A stretch of 64,000 bases of DNA from assembly GCF_900141985.1 (NCBI RefSeq), contig NZ_FQZK01000002.1:248001-312000 (forward strand), in the 5' to 3' direction. The translations under genes and the position numbers were made by a program. Numbering within the stretch: position 1 is the stretch's first letter; each line of letters opens with the position of its first letter. Origin of the DNA: Nocardiopsis flavescens. Lineage in GTDB: Bacteria; Actinomycetota; Actinomycetes; Streptosporangiales; Streptosporangiaceae. Shown here piece after piece: positions 34,411 to 44,843 of this stretch. The notes beneath the pieces are model-generated. The model was not told where the DNA came from. It did not search any database and was given only the letters and a program-made list of their open reading frames with translations.

Positions 34411-36767
34411 ACCACGAGCATGCCACGCCCCACCGACCTCCGGCGCGCCCCGGCGCGGTCCGGCCCCCGCACCAGCGCCGTCGGGCCCTCCCCGGAGCCC
34501 ACTACGGCGATGTCCCCCGCCAGATCGGTGCGCAGGTCCAGGGCGCCCATGCGGCGCAGCACGCTCTGCGTGAACGGCGCGGGGTGCCCGTAGGGGTTGT
34601 CGGCGCCCACCGAGGTCAGGGCGATCCGCGCCCCCGTCGCCTCCAGGAACTCCGGTACCTGTGCCGCGGAGCCGTGGTGGGGCACCGCCAGCACCGCCGC
34701 CGCCAGCGGTTCCCCCAGCGCCAGCATCCCGCGCTGGGCCTCCTCCTCGACGTCGCCCGGCAGCAGCACGGACAGGTGCGGGGAGTCGGCGCGCACCACC
34801 ACCGAGCCGTCGTTGACCGAGCCCCGGTACCCGGGCGGCGGCCACAGCACGCGCAGAGTCCAGGGGCCCACCCGCAGCGCCGCGCCGCGTTCGGCGCCCA
34901 GCCGCTCCACGCCCGCCCCGGCGAGCAGCCCGCCGACCGGGGCGGCGTCGAACCCCGGCGGGACCAGCGCCCGGTCCACCCGCCGGTGCCGCAGCACCCC
35001 CGGCACGCCGTCCACGTGGTCGGCGTGGTCGTGGCTCAGCACCAGCAGCGGGACCTCCCGCACCCCCAGGCGCTCCAGGCAGGCGTCGACCGCCTCCGGG
35101 TGCTGCCCCGCGTCGGCGACCACCGCCGACCCCGGGGCCACCGACAGCACGAAGGCGCTGCCCTGGCCCACGTCGCAGGCCGCCACCGCCCAGTCCCGCG
35201 GCGGCCACCCGCCGGGCAGGCAGCGCGCCGCGGCGGCCAGCACCAGCACCGCCACCGCCCCCGCGGCGAGCAGCCGCCTGGCCCGGCCCCGGGACACCAC
35301 CAGCGCCACCGCCAGGGCGGCCAGCAACAGCGCGCCCGCCAGGTCCGGCCGCCACGGCAGCGCCCCGTACGGGACGCGGGCCCCCGCCCCGGCGACCGCG
35401 GCGATCCACGCCACGCCCCAGCCGGGCACCACCGCCAGCACGGCCGCCGCCCCGGGCGCCACCGCGGCCAGGGCGGTGACCGCCGAGCCCAGCACCGTCA
35501 CCGCCGCCACCACCGGGGCGGCCAGCACGTTGGCGGGGACCGCCACCCACGACACCTCGCCCGACAGGGTCACCACCACCGGCGAGACGGCCAGGTGCGC
35601 GGCCACCGCAACGGCCAGGGCCTCGGCGACCACCGCGGGAAGCGACGCCGACCACTCCCGGGTCCAGCGCGGTACCAGCAGCACGATGCCCGCGGTGGCC
35701 AGCACCGACAGCGCGAAACCGTAGGAGGACGCCAGGGCGGGGGCGGCGAACAGCACCCCGACCACGGTCACGCCCAGCGCCCCCAGCGCCATGTGGGCGC
35801 GGCCCGTGGCCAGCGCCAGCAGGGCGAGGGAGCCCATGAACGCGGCCCGCACCACACTCGGCTCGGGGCGGCACACCAGGACGAACAGCCAGATCATGAC
35901 CGCCCCGCCCGCCACCGTCCACCACGGCGGCGCGCGGACCAGGCGGCCCAGCGCGACCACCACCCCGGTCAGGATGGCGAGGTTGGCGCCGGAGACCGTC
36001 AACAGGTGCGTCATGCCCGTGGCCCGGAAGTCCTCGGCCACCCGCGCGTCCACCCCGGAGGTGTCGCCGACGATGAGGGCGGGCAGCAGGCCGCGCTCGG
36101 GTTCGGTCAGCCCGGCGGCGGCCTCGCGCAGCCCGGCCCGTACGCCGCCCGCGAACCCCTGCCACCGGTCGGGCGGCGCCACCTCCCGGGGCGGACCGCG
36201 CACCAGGACCAGGGCGCCGAGGAAGGGGTCGTCCTCGGCTGCCGTGAACCCGCCGCGGGCGGTCAGGGACTGGCCGGGAAGCAGCCCGGCCCAGTCGTCG
36301 CCGGAGGCGAGCAGCACCACGGGGTCCGCCGCGGCGCGCCCGTCCACCCGGGTGGCGCGCGCCCGGATCACCCACTCCGCCCGGCCCGGGCGCGGTACCC
36401 CGGCGCGGGCCCGCGGGTCGCCGGAGACCACGGCGGTGAACTCCACCTCGCCCGCCTCCACGGCGGCCCTCGCTGCTCCGTCCGCCACCCGGTGCACCTG
36501 GACCCCGGCGACCACCGCGACGGTGCCCGCGCAGGCCAGCGCCGCGGCGGCGGTCAGCGCCAACGCCTCGGTCGGCGCCCGCGCCAGCAGGAACACCAGC
36601 ACCGCGGCCGAACCGGCGAGCGCGCCGAGCGACCAGGCCGCCCACGGCGGCAGCAGCGGCGCGGCCAGCGCGGCGGCCCACGCGGCGCCGGCGGGCGCCA
36701 CCGACCGCAGGTCCACCGGCCGGCCCACCCCGTACCCGTCCGATCCCAGCCACGTCACCACGGGCAC
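34164..36767 (-). CDS. comEC: DNA internalisation channel protein ComEC/Rec2
   Basis: An inner-membrane protein of the competence system with an N-terminal OB-like domain, the ComEC membrane core (TGMTHLLTVSGANLAILTG is diagnostic) with about ten helices, and a C-terminal metallo-beta-lactamase domain (LLVLSHDHADHVDGVPGVL; VPHHGSAAQVPEFL). The conserved part ends around residue 775; the last ~80 residues are Ser/Arg/Pro/Trp-rich and lie over holA, so they may be a simple read-on until the first stop. GTG at 36767; a second GTG two codons downstream fits the GGAGG spacing better. Actinobacterial ComEC may serve DNA uptake or another transport role. Confidence 0.9.
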   Translation of the reverse strand: MPVVTWLGSDGYGVGRPVDLRSVAPAGAAWAAALAAPLLPPWAAWSLGALAGSAAVLVFLLARAPTEALALTAAAALACAGTVAVVAGVQVHRVADGAARAAVEAGEVEFTAVVSGDPRARAGVPRPGRAEWVIRARATRVDGRAAADPVVLLASGDDWAGLLPGQSLTARGGFTAAEDDPFLGALVLVRGPPREVAPPDRWQGFAGGVRAGLREAAAGLTEPERGLLPALIVGDTSGVDARVAEDFRATGMTHLLTVSGANLAILTGVVVALGRLVRAPPWWTVAGGAVMIWLFVLVCRPEPSVVRAAFMGSLALLALATGRAHMALGALGVTVVGVLFAAPALASSYGFALSVLATAGIVLLVPRWTREWSASLPAVVAEALAVAVAAHLAVSPVVVTLSGEVSWVAVPANVLAAPVVAAVTVLGSAVTALAAVAPGAAAVLAVVPGWGVAWIAAVAGAGARVPYGALPWRPDLAGALLLAALAVALVVSRGRARRLLAAGAVAVLVLAAAARCLPGGWPPRDWAVAACDVGQGSAFVLSVAPGSAVVADAGQHPEAVDACLERLGVREVPLLVLSHDHADHVDGVPGVLRHRRVDRALVPPGFDAAPVGGLLAGAGVERLGAERGAALRVGPWTLRVLWPPPGYRGSVNDGSVVVRADSPHLSVLLPGDVEEEAQRGMLALGEPLAAAVLAVPHHGSAAQVPEFLEATGARIALTSVGADNPYGHPAPFTQSVLRRMGALDLRTDLAGDIAVVGSGEGPTALVRGPDRAGARRRSVGRGMLVVCLHPPRSRSSSATRSSSSTGPSPPSWRPSAPRTRRWTCTTSSPPRWVRTPWWRSPPRRCSATAGWSCCAPPRTWSRTWPRR

Positions 36768-37013
36768 CGCCTCCTCTCTCCGCCCGTGCCCGGACCCGTC
36801 TCCCCGCCCCGCCTCCGCCCGGGTCCCCGCCCGTGCCCGAGTCCTCTCCCACCCGTGCGCGCGCCTCCCGACCTCCCACCGCGTAGGGGCCCGTCCCCTC
36901 CTCCCGCCCGTGCGCCCGCCTCCTCTCCCGCCGGTGCCCGTGCCCGCCGCCGGAGGCGGCTCCGGCGCCGTCGACGAGGGCCGGGGACGTCCACGCGGCT
37001 GCCCGGGACGGGC
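36768..37013. repeat. Pyrimidine-rich degenerate repeat tract between comEC and comEA
   Basis: This 246-nt gap on the + strand is dominated by C/T runs with recurrent CGCCCGTGCCCG-like and CCTCCTCTC-like units (for example near 36779, 36825, 36907 and 36932). On the transcribed minus strand it is purine-rich and repeatedly offers GGAGG. No conserved protein is seen. Confidence 0.55.
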
Positions 37014-38714
37014 TCAGCCGACGGTCGCATGCGGGCGGATCTCCTCCAGGGTCCGGGCGCCGATGCGGTCGACGTTGATGAGGTCGTCCACGCTGGTGAA
37101 CGGTCCGTTGGCCTCGCGGTAGGAGACGATGTTGCGCGCGGTGACCTCGCCCACCCGGGGCAGCGCCTCCAGCTCCGCCTCGTCGGCCCGGTTGATGTCG
37201 ACGAGCGGGCCCTGGGCGGTGCCCGGCACGGGTGCCGCCGCCCCCGGCTGTGGCAGGCCCACGAGGATCTGCTCGCCGTCCACCAGCGAGCGGGCCAGGT
37301 TGAGCAGGTCCAGGTCGGCGTCGGGCAGCGGTCCCCCGGCCGACTCCACCGCGTCCGCCACCCGGGAGCCGGGTGGCAGCGTGTACAGCCCGGGGTCCTC
37401 GACCTCTCCGCCCACGTGCACCACGAGGTCGGCCTCGGGGTCGGCGCCGGCGGCACTGGGCACCGCCTCCTCGGCGGGGATGGTGTGGGCGACGGTCTCG
37501 GGCGCCACGGCCTCGGGCCGCTCGCGCAGGAACAGCACGGCGGCGACCGCCAGCAGCGCCACGACGAGCAGGGCGGCCACGGCCCGCCGGGACATGGTCG
37601 CCTCCGGCGGCCACCGCCGCGCCAGCCGCTCCAGGAGGCCCCCGTCCCGCCGCGGGAGGAACTCGGTGTAGCCGCTCGGCACCCGGGGCACCCCCGCCCC
37701 GCCGTCCAGGTCCGCGCCGTCCGGCCCCTGCCCGGGACGCCCCCGGTGTCCCTCCGCACGCGCCCGCCCGCCCCGCTCCGCCCCCGCGAAAGGCGGCGCG
37801 CCGTCGGCGGGGTCCCCGTCCGGCTCCGGTCCGCGGGAGCGCCCGCGCCCGGACGACCCGTGCCCGCGTCCTTCCCACGCCGGCGACGTCCCCGCCACTT
37901 CGCCTCCGGCCCCCCGCACTGGCCGCCCTGCCGCGCGTGCCCGCCGATCCCGCCCCGCTCCCGCGGCGTCCGCCGCTTCCCGGCCGGTGGGATCGCCCGT
38001 GTCCGTGGGGGAGTGGCCGTCGTTCCACCCGTCCCCGTCCGGAGCGGCCCCTCCCGCACCGTGGGCGCGGGGCGATCCGGAGGGGCGGCCGACAGGGGGA
38101 ACGGCGGATCCGCCCGTGTCGATGAAGGAGCGCCCGCCGTTCCATCCGCCGCCGTCCGGGAGGGAGCGACGTTCGGTGTTCTCGGTGGTGTCGGCCGTGC
38201 CCCGGGCGGCGGATCCGCCCGTCTCGGCGGGGGAGCGCCCGCCCTTCCATCCGCCGCCGTCCGCCGGGCCGGACCCCGCGTCCCGGCGCCGGGACGCGGG
38301 GTCCGCGACCGCTGCGGGGTTGCGGCCGGGCGGTCCGCCGGTGCCGGCCCGCCGGCCACCCCGCGGGCGGAGGCGTTCGGTGGTGCCGTCGCTGCTCGCC
38401 GGCGCCTGCTCCGCCGGGGCGGGCCGCGGCGGCGCGTACGGCGGGGGAGGGGGGACGCGGGCGCCGGACCACGGGGGCGGGTCGCGCGGGGGCGGGGTGC
38501 GCACCGTGCGGGTGGAGTCCGGCTCCGGGGGCGTCGGGGCGCGGTCGTACGGGTCGCGCTCGGGCCAGTCGTCCACCGAGTACGGGGCGCTCGGGATGCC
38601 CTCCGCGGGCTCGGGGACGGGCCGGGGGATGCGGGCGCGCAGCCGGCGGGCCGCCGGCGACGCGTCCAGGCCCAGGGCGCGCAGGCGTTCCTGCTGGTCG
38701 TGTCGAGGGGTCAT
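37014..38714 (-). CDS. comEA: ComEA family DNA-binding protein with long disordered N-terminus
   Basis: A 566-residue membrane-anchored DNA receptor of the competence system; typical ComEA is ~200-300 residues. Residues 1-375 are disordered and Pro/Arg/Gly-rich; a single membrane helix follows (~378-396), then a SLBB domain (~428-486, VVHVGGEVEDPGLYTLPPGSRV) and two helix-hairpin-helix motifs (~505-563, INRADEAELEALPRVGEVTARNIV and IDR-type VDRIGARTLEEI). The long N-terminus should be cytoplasmic and carries three copies of a D-G-x-G-W-x-x-G motif. Start ATG at 38714; it lies after the rpsT terminator. Confidence 0.93.
   Translation of the reverse strand: MTPRHDQQERLRALGLDASPAARRLRARIPRPVPEPAEGIPSAPYSVDDWPERDPYDRAPTPPEPDSTRTVRTPPPRDPPPWSGARVPPPPPYAPPRPAPAEQAPASSDGTTERLRPRGGRRAGTGGPPGRNPAAVADPASRRRDAGSGPADGGGWKGGRSPAETGGSAARGTADTTENTERRSLPDGGGWNGGRSFIDTGGSAVPPVGRPSGSPRAHGAGGAAPDGDGWNDGHSPTDTGDPTGREAADAAGAGRDRRARAAGRPVRGAGGEVAGTSPAWEGRGHGSSGRGRSRGPEPDGDPADGAPPFAGAERGGRARAEGHRGRPGQGPDGADLDGGAGVPRVPSGYTEFLPRRDGGLLERLARRWPPEATMSRRAVAALLVVALLAVAAVLFLRERPEAVAPETVAHTIPAEEAVPSAAGADPEADLVVHVGGEVEDPGLYTLPPGSRVADAVESAGGPLPDADLDLLNLARSLVDGEQILVGLPQPGAAAPVPGTAQGPLVDINRADEAELEALPRVGEVTARNIVSYREANGPFTSVDDLINVDRIGARTLEEIRPHATVG
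37986..38261 (-). repeat. Three degenerate coding repeats inside comEA
   Basis: Residues ~152-170, 187-204 and 226-243 share the pattern DGGGWxGGRSxxxTGGSA (the third copy is DGDGWNDGHSPTDTGD). Copies are 35 and 39 residues apart. On the DNA the same GC-rich segments, such as CCGCCGCCGTCCG, recur. They look like an old tandem duplication. Confidence 0.7.
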
Positions 38715-38774
38715 GCACCCAAGGTAGGAAGACCGGTCACGGAGCGCCAGGGGCGGTGCACGGCCTGTGGATAA

Positions 38775-38814
38775 CTCGAAGGCCCGGTCCCCCGCGGGGG
38801 ACCGGGCCTTCGAG
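38775..38814 (-). terminator. rpsT terminator
   Basis: A 40-nt perfect palindrome (20-nt arms beginning CTCGAAGGCCCGG) starts 8 nt downstream of the rpsT stop. It separates rpsT from comEA. Confidence 0.82.
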
Positions 38815-38822
38815 GAGAGGCT

Positions 38823-39092
38823 CTAGGCGCCCTGCACCTCGTGCAGGCGCTTGGCGATCGCGCTCTTGCGGTTCGCGGCCTGGTTCTTGTGGATGACGCC
38901 CTTGGTCACGGCCTTGTCCAGGGCGCGGGCGGCGGAGCGCTGCGCCACGGTGGCCTGCTCGACGTTCCCGGTCTCGGCGGCCTCACGGAACTTGCGGACG
39001 GCGGTCTTCAGCGAAGAGCGCACCGCCTGGTTGCGGACGCGGGCCTTCTCGTTCTGCCGAATGCGCTTCTTCTGCGACTTGATGTTCGCCAT
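38823..39092 (-). CDS. rpsT: 30S ribosomal protein S20
   Basis: An 89-residue helical, highly basic 16S rRNA-binding protein. The start [18 protein letters not shown] and the body [13 protein letters not shown] and [16 protein letters not shown] match the family fully. It stands alone, with its own terminator at 38775. Confidence 0.98.
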   Translation of the reverse strand: MANIKSQKKRIRQNEKARVRNQAVRSSLKTAVRKFREAAETGNVEQATVAQRSAARALDKAVTKGVIHKNQAANRKSAIAKRLHEVQGA

Positions 39093-39225
39093 GCGAAAAC
39101 GTGCTCCAGTTGATCTGTGCTTGTGCGTCGTTCGGTCCGCGGGCTCTGCTCACGGGCAGCCGTTCCGTGAGCGGCCGGCACGGGCGCCGACGCCGGGTGT
39201 GTGTTCCACAGGGCTCGAAAGAACG

Positions 39226-39250
39226 TGGAAGTCCGAGACACGGACTTCCA
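39226..39250 (-). terminator. Hairpin downstream of the 302-residue exported-protein gene
   Basis: TGGAAGTCCG (39226-39235) pairs perfectly with CGGACTTCCA (39241-39250) around AGACA. On the minus strand it is followed by CGTTCTTTC, giving an intrinsic-terminator look 23 nt past the stop at 39274. Confidence 0.65.
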
Positions 39251-39273
39251 GTATGCCGTACCGCGCCCAGTGC

Positions 39274-40182
39274 TCAGCCCAGCCACCCCTCGGTGTAGGC
39301 CCGCAGGTCCGCCGGGTCGGAGAGGCTCACCCCCAGGCGGACGTGCTCGGGCGCCCGCGCGTCGGTCACCCCGATGCGCACGGCCGCCAGCGCCGTTTCC
39401 GCCTGCTCCCCGGCGGGCACCCCGAAGCGGATGACCGCCTCGTCGCGGGTGCGCAGCGCCGCGACCGACTCCGCCACCTGGCGCACCGTGAACCCGCCCT
39501 GGAGCGCCGCCGCGGGCATCCCCGGGTCGGTCCCCGGCAGCACCACCTCGTCGGCGTGCTCGGCCACCCGCGCCAGGTACCCCTTGGACCAGTACTTCTC
39601 CTCGCCGTTGACGACGAACGACGGGATCCGGCCGCCGGGGGCCAGCTCCACGTGGTGCGCCTGCACCGACAGCACCGCGTCCTCCTCCAGCTCCCCGCGC
39701 ACCATCTCCACCAGCGTCGGCAGCGACGGGTCGTTCACGGTCACCGGCCGGACCTCCAGGTGCACCCCCGCGTACCCCCGCGCGGCCTCCGCCGCGGCCG
39801 GGGCCAGCGCCTCCCGCGCCCGCCGGTCGAACCGGTCGTTCAGCAGGGACGACCCCTCGGCGGCGTGCCGCAGCCAGGCCAGCGCCCGCACGTCCGGATA
39901 CCCCTCCAGGAGGGGGCGCAGGTCCTCGGCGGCGGTGACGCCCCCGTCCTCGCCGATCCGCCCGGCCAGCAGGTACACGGTGTCCACCGAGCCCGTGTCC
40001 AGCAGCGCGCGCAGGTCGCCCGCGTCCTCGGCGGAGTCCACCCACACGGCGTCGTTCCCCTGGGAGACCGCCCACGCGGCCGGGGTGCCCGAGTACTGCG
40101 CGGCCAGCAGCACGCCCACCCCGGCCAGGACGACCGCGATCGCCGCCACACCCGCCAGCAGCCGTGTCAGAAACCACCTCAC
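39274..40182 (-). CDS. Uncharacterised membrane-anchored/exported protein
   Basis: A 302-residue protein I do not recognise. It begins with RWFLTR followed by a long hydrophobic segment (LLAGVAAIAVVLAGVGVLLAA), a signal anchor without a lipobox. The rest is soluble and alternates beta-strand-like and helix-like segments (AVWVDSA, DTVYLLAG, VRALAWL, GVHLEVRP, AVLSVQAHHV, EVVLPGTD, IRFGVPAG), which suggests an extracytoplasmic TIM-barrel resembling glycoside hydrolases. That fold call is an inference; no catalytic residues are certain. GTG at 40182 has only a weak ribosome-binding site. It lies between rpsT and the divergent lepA. Confidence 0.7.
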   Translation of the reverse strand: MRWFLTRLLAGVAAIAVVLAGVGVLLAAQYSGTPAAWAVSQGNDAVWVDSAEDAGDLRALLDTGSVDTVYLLAGRIGEDGGVTAAEDLRPLLEGYPDVRALAWLRHAAEGSSLLNDRFDRRAREALAPAAAEAARGYAGVHLEVRPVTVNDPSLPTLVEMVRGELEEDAVLSVQAHHVELAPGGRIPSFVVNGEEKYWSKGYLARVAEHADEVVLPGTDPGMPAAALQGGFTVRQVAESVAALRTRDEAVIRFGVPAGEQAETALAAVRIGVTDARAPEHVRLGVSLSDPADLRAYTEGWLG

Positions 40183-40377
40183 CGGCGCCACCCCCACCGT
40201 TCGTGCGCCCCGAGCGGCTCGGAGGTCGCATAATCTGGACACCGGACGTACCCGCGTGCGCGACCATACTGTCGCACCGTCCGGCGCCCGCCCAAGGGGA
40301 GGGCGCGACCCCGCCGTGGGATGATGGACGACGGCCCCGCGGGCCGCACACCCCGAACCCTTGTCGAACGGAGCACG

Positions 40378-42216
<1,839 letters not shown>

Positions 42217-42239
42217 TCCTCCCGGGCCGGGAGCGGACA

Positions 42240-42261
42240 GGGGGTGCCCGCGGGCACCCCC
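42240..42261 (+). terminator. lepA terminator
   Basis: GGGGGTGCCCG and its exact complement CGGGCACCCCC form an 11-bp stem (42240-42261), 23 nt after the lepA stop. Confidence 0.7.
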
Positions 42262-42289
42262 GACGCGTCTCCCCGGCCCGGTACGCCGA

Positions 42290-42318
42290 AGGGGCGCCCC
42301 CGCCGGGGAGGCGCCCCT
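42290..42318 (-). terminator. malEFG operon terminator
   Basis: AGGGGCGCC (42290-42298) pairs with GGCGCCCCT (42310-42318) across 11 nt, 22 nt downstream of the malG stop. Confidence 0.65.
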
Positions 42319-42340
42319 CGCGCGTGCGGGCCGCGGCCGG

Positions 42341-43231
42341 TCAGCCCTTGACCGCCCCCGAGGTCAGGCCCTCGGTGATGTACTTCTGGAGGAACCAGAA
42401 CACGGCCAGGGTCGGCAGGGACAGCAGGATCGCCCCCACCGAGAACATCCCGAAGTTGGCGTTGCGCTGCGACTCCACCAGCTGGTAGAGACCCAGCCCC
42501 AGCGTCTTGGCGTCGGTGTCGCGCAGGAACACGCTCGCCATCAGGAACTCGTTGATGGTGGAGATGAACACCAGCAGCCCCACGATCGCCAGCACCGGCG
42601 TCACCAGCGGCAGCATGATCCGGAAGAACACCTGCGCGTGCGTGGCCCCGTCCATCTGGGCGGACTCGTCCAGCTCCCGGGGCACCGTGTCGAAGAAGCC
42701 CTTCATCAGCCACGTGTTGATGCTCAGCGCCCCGCCCAGGTACACCAGCAGCAGCCCCCACCGGGTGTCGAACCCTACCTCGGGACGGTACTCGCCGACG
42801 GTGCTGAACATCAGGTAGATGGCGACGATCGCCAGGAACTGCGGGAACATCTGGATGATCAGCAGGCCGATCATCCCCACCCGGCGCCCCCGGAACCGCA
42901 TGCGGCTGAACGCGTACGCGGCCAGCGCCGACAGCAGCACCGTCACCGCGGCGTTGGTGACCGCGAAGAACAGCGAGTTGGCGTACCAGGTGGTGAACGG
43001 CGTGTTCCGGAACAGGTCCACGGCGTTGTCGAACCCGGCCCCGGTCGGCCACAGCCGGGCGCTGCTGAGCGTGCCGACGGGGTTGACCGCCGCCGACACC
43101 ACGAACAGCACCGGGAACAGGGCGAACGCCGCGACCACGGCCATCACGAGGTGCCGCCAGCCGAACCGCGCCGCCCACAGCGCGACGGACGCGCCGGTGC
43201 TGCGCCGGTAGCCCCCGGTCGTCGCGGTCAT
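42341..43231 (-). CDS. malG: Maltose-type ABC transporter permease MalG
   Basis: A 296-residue permease with helices starting at HLVMAVVAAFALFPVLFVVSAAV. MalG landmarks are TWYANSLFFAVTNAAVTVLLSALAAYAFSRMRFRGR and the EAA loop ELDESAQMDGATHAQVFFRIMLPLV; the C-terminus GLTSGAVKG matches MalG, where the tail inserts into the ATPase. ATG at 43231 overlaps the malF stop (ATGA). The substrate is inferred to be maltose or maltodextrin from the GH13 enzyme and operators beside it. Confidence 0.93.
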   Translation of the reverse strand: MTATTGGYRRSTGASVALWAARFGWRHLVMAVVAAFALFPVLFVVSAAVNPVGTLSSARLWPTGAGFDNAVDLFRNTPFTTWYANSLFFAVTNAAVTVLLSALAAYAFSRMRFRGRRVGMIGLLIIQMFPQFLAIVAIYLMFSTVGEYRPEVGFDTRWGLLLVYLGGALSINTWLMKGFFDTVPRELDESAQMDGATHAQVFFRIMLPLVTPVLAIVGLLVFISTINEFLMASVFLRDTDAKTLGLGLYQLVESQRNANFGMFSVGAILLSLPTLAVFWFLQKYITEGLTSGAVKG

Positions 43232-44841
43232 CGGTCCACCTCCTGCAGGGCCTTGCTGCGGCTGAGGCTGATCACCGACATCACCGAGACGATCACGAAG
43301 ATCATCACGGACAGCGCCGCCGCGTACCCGTACTCCGCGGTGGCCTGGCTGAACGCCATCCGGTACGTGTACGTGATGAGCAGGTCGGTGGCGCCGGCGG
43401 ACGGGTCGTCCGGCGGGAAGGGCCCGCCCTTGGTGATCAGCCACACCGCGTTGAAGTTGTTGAAGTTGAACGCGAACGTCGAGATCAGGATCGGTGTCAT
43501 CGCGACCATGAGCATCGGCAGCGTCACGTGCCGGAAGGCCTGCCAGGCCCCGGCGCCGTCGATCCGCGCCGCCTGGGTCAGCTCCCGCGGAATGGCCTGG
43601 AGGGCGCCGGTGGCGACCAGGAACATGTACGGGTAGCCGAGCCACACGTTGGCGATGATCACCGCGATCCGGGCGGTCCAGGCGTCGCCCAGCCAGTCGA
43701 TGTCCGTCCCCAGCAGCTGGTTGAACAGGCCGAAGTCGGTGTTGAACATGTCCCGCCACAGCAGGTACATGGCCAGCGAGCTCATCGCGTACGGCAGGAC
43801 GACCAGGATCCGGTACGCCTTCTTCCCCCGCAGCCGGGGCACGTGCAGGGTGAGCGCGACGGCCAGGCCCACGACGAACACCAGCGAGGTGACGGCGACG
43901 GCGAAGACGAGGTTCCACACCAGGATGGAGAAGAACGAGGAGGCGAAGGTCGGGTTGAACAGGAACCGGGAGAAGTTGTCGAGGCCGACGTCGACCTGCC
44001 AGCCCTGGGGGAGGCGCTGCCCGTCCTCGGAGACGAAGGCTCCGCGCTCGTCGTCCGCGGTGTAGACGACGCCGGTCTCGGTGTCGGTCACGCAGTCGCA
44101 CCCGGCGTCGTAGACCCGGGTGGCCCGGCCCTCGTAGGCGGTGGAGAGGCTGTTGGAGCGGATGCCGGTGCCGTCGCCGACGGGGACCGCGAACTCCTCC
44201 AGCTCCTTGCTGCGCGCGTTGACCTGCGCGGGGGTCAGGACGGTGTAGCCGAAGGCCGCGGTGATCCGGCCGGAGGCGGGGTCGACGGTGGCGTCGTCCA
44301 GGGGGCGCAGCCCCCCGGCGTCGCCGACGTAGGGCGCGCCCCCGGGGTCGGTGAGGAGGAAGGCCAGCTCACCGCTCTCGGGGTCGCCCGTGGTCGCGAC
44401 GGTCAGGCCGAACTCGCGGCCCTGCTCCGCGCGGGTCACCGAGTACGCCTCGATGGCGGCGATCGCCTGGTCCTTGTCGCCGCGGTGCCCGTCGCTGAAG
44501 TTCGTGACCGAGGTGCTCATGGTGTAGAGCACCGGCAGGATCTGGAACGCGGCCAGGAACAGCACACCGGGCAGCAGGTACTTGAGCGGGACCGTCCGCT
44601 TGGACAGGTACACCCAGTACACGAGGGCGAGCACCGCGGCGACGACCGCGATGCCCCACCAGTTGGCGCCGACGTAGAGCGGCAGGGCCGCCCACACGCC
44701 CAGGGCGGTGAACAGGCCCAGGAGGGCGATCTTGGCGACCTGGCCCCAGAGGGAGCCGGAGCCGGCGAAGCGCCCGCCGGGCAGTGGCGTGCGGGCGGGC
44801 GCCCCCGGGGAGGGGGCGCCCGCGCTGCTGCTGGAGGGCAC
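43228..44841 (-). CDS. malF: Maltose-type ABC transporter permease MalF
   Basis: A 537-residue permease. Three helices lie in residues ~35-105, then a large extracytoplasmic loop (~113-285) equivalent to the MalF P2 domain that touches the binding protein, then the transmembrane core (SFFSILVWNLVFAVAVTSLVF onward) and the EAA loop ELTQAARIDGAGAWQAFRHVTLPML. The loop holds a Cys pair (GCDC, residues 248-250) that could form a disulfide or metal site. GTG at 44841 lies 2 nt after the malE stop. The length matches E. coli MalF (514). Confidence 0.93.
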   Translation of the reverse strand: MPSSSSAGAPSPGAPARTPLPGGRFAGSGSLWGQVAKIALLGLFTALGVWAALPLYVGANWWGIAVVAAVLALVYWVYLSKRTVPLKYLLPGVLFLAAFQILPVLYTMSTSVTNFSDGHRGDKDQAIAAIEAYSVTRAEQGREFGLTVATTGDPESGELAFLLTDPGGAPYVGDAGGLRPLDDATVDPASGRITAAFGYTVLTPAQVNARSKELEEFAVPVGDGTGIRSNSLSTAYEGRATRVYDAGCDCVTDTETGVVYTADDERGAFVSEDGQRLPQGWQVDVGLDNFSRFLFNPTFASSFFSILVWNLVFAVAVTSLVFVVGLAVALTLHVPRLRGKKAYRILVVLPYAMSSLAMYLLWRDMFNTDFGLFNQLLGTDIDWLGDAWTARIAVIIANVWLGYPYMFLVATGALQAIPRELTQAARIDGAGAWQAFRHVTLPMLMVAMTPILISTFAFNFNNFNAVWLITKGGPFPPDDPSAGATDLLITYTYRMAFSQATAEYGYAAALSVMIFVIVSVMSVISLSRSKALQEVDR

Positions 44842-44843
44842 CC

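Noticed and set aside
36768-37013. N-terminal extension of comEC through the comEA-comEC gap
   Set aside because: The tract is repeat-like and gives no family-like sequence; GGAGG near the GTG at 36767 supports the shorter start.
33448-38718. 1756-residue minus-strand frame covering holA to comEA
   Set aside because: Only the last 320 residues (holA) are protein-like; the rest is an out-of-frame reading of comEC and comEA.
34401-38774. 1457-residue + strand frame opposite comEC/comEA
   Set aside because: Arg/Pro/His-rich shadow of conserved genes; no motif and no start context.
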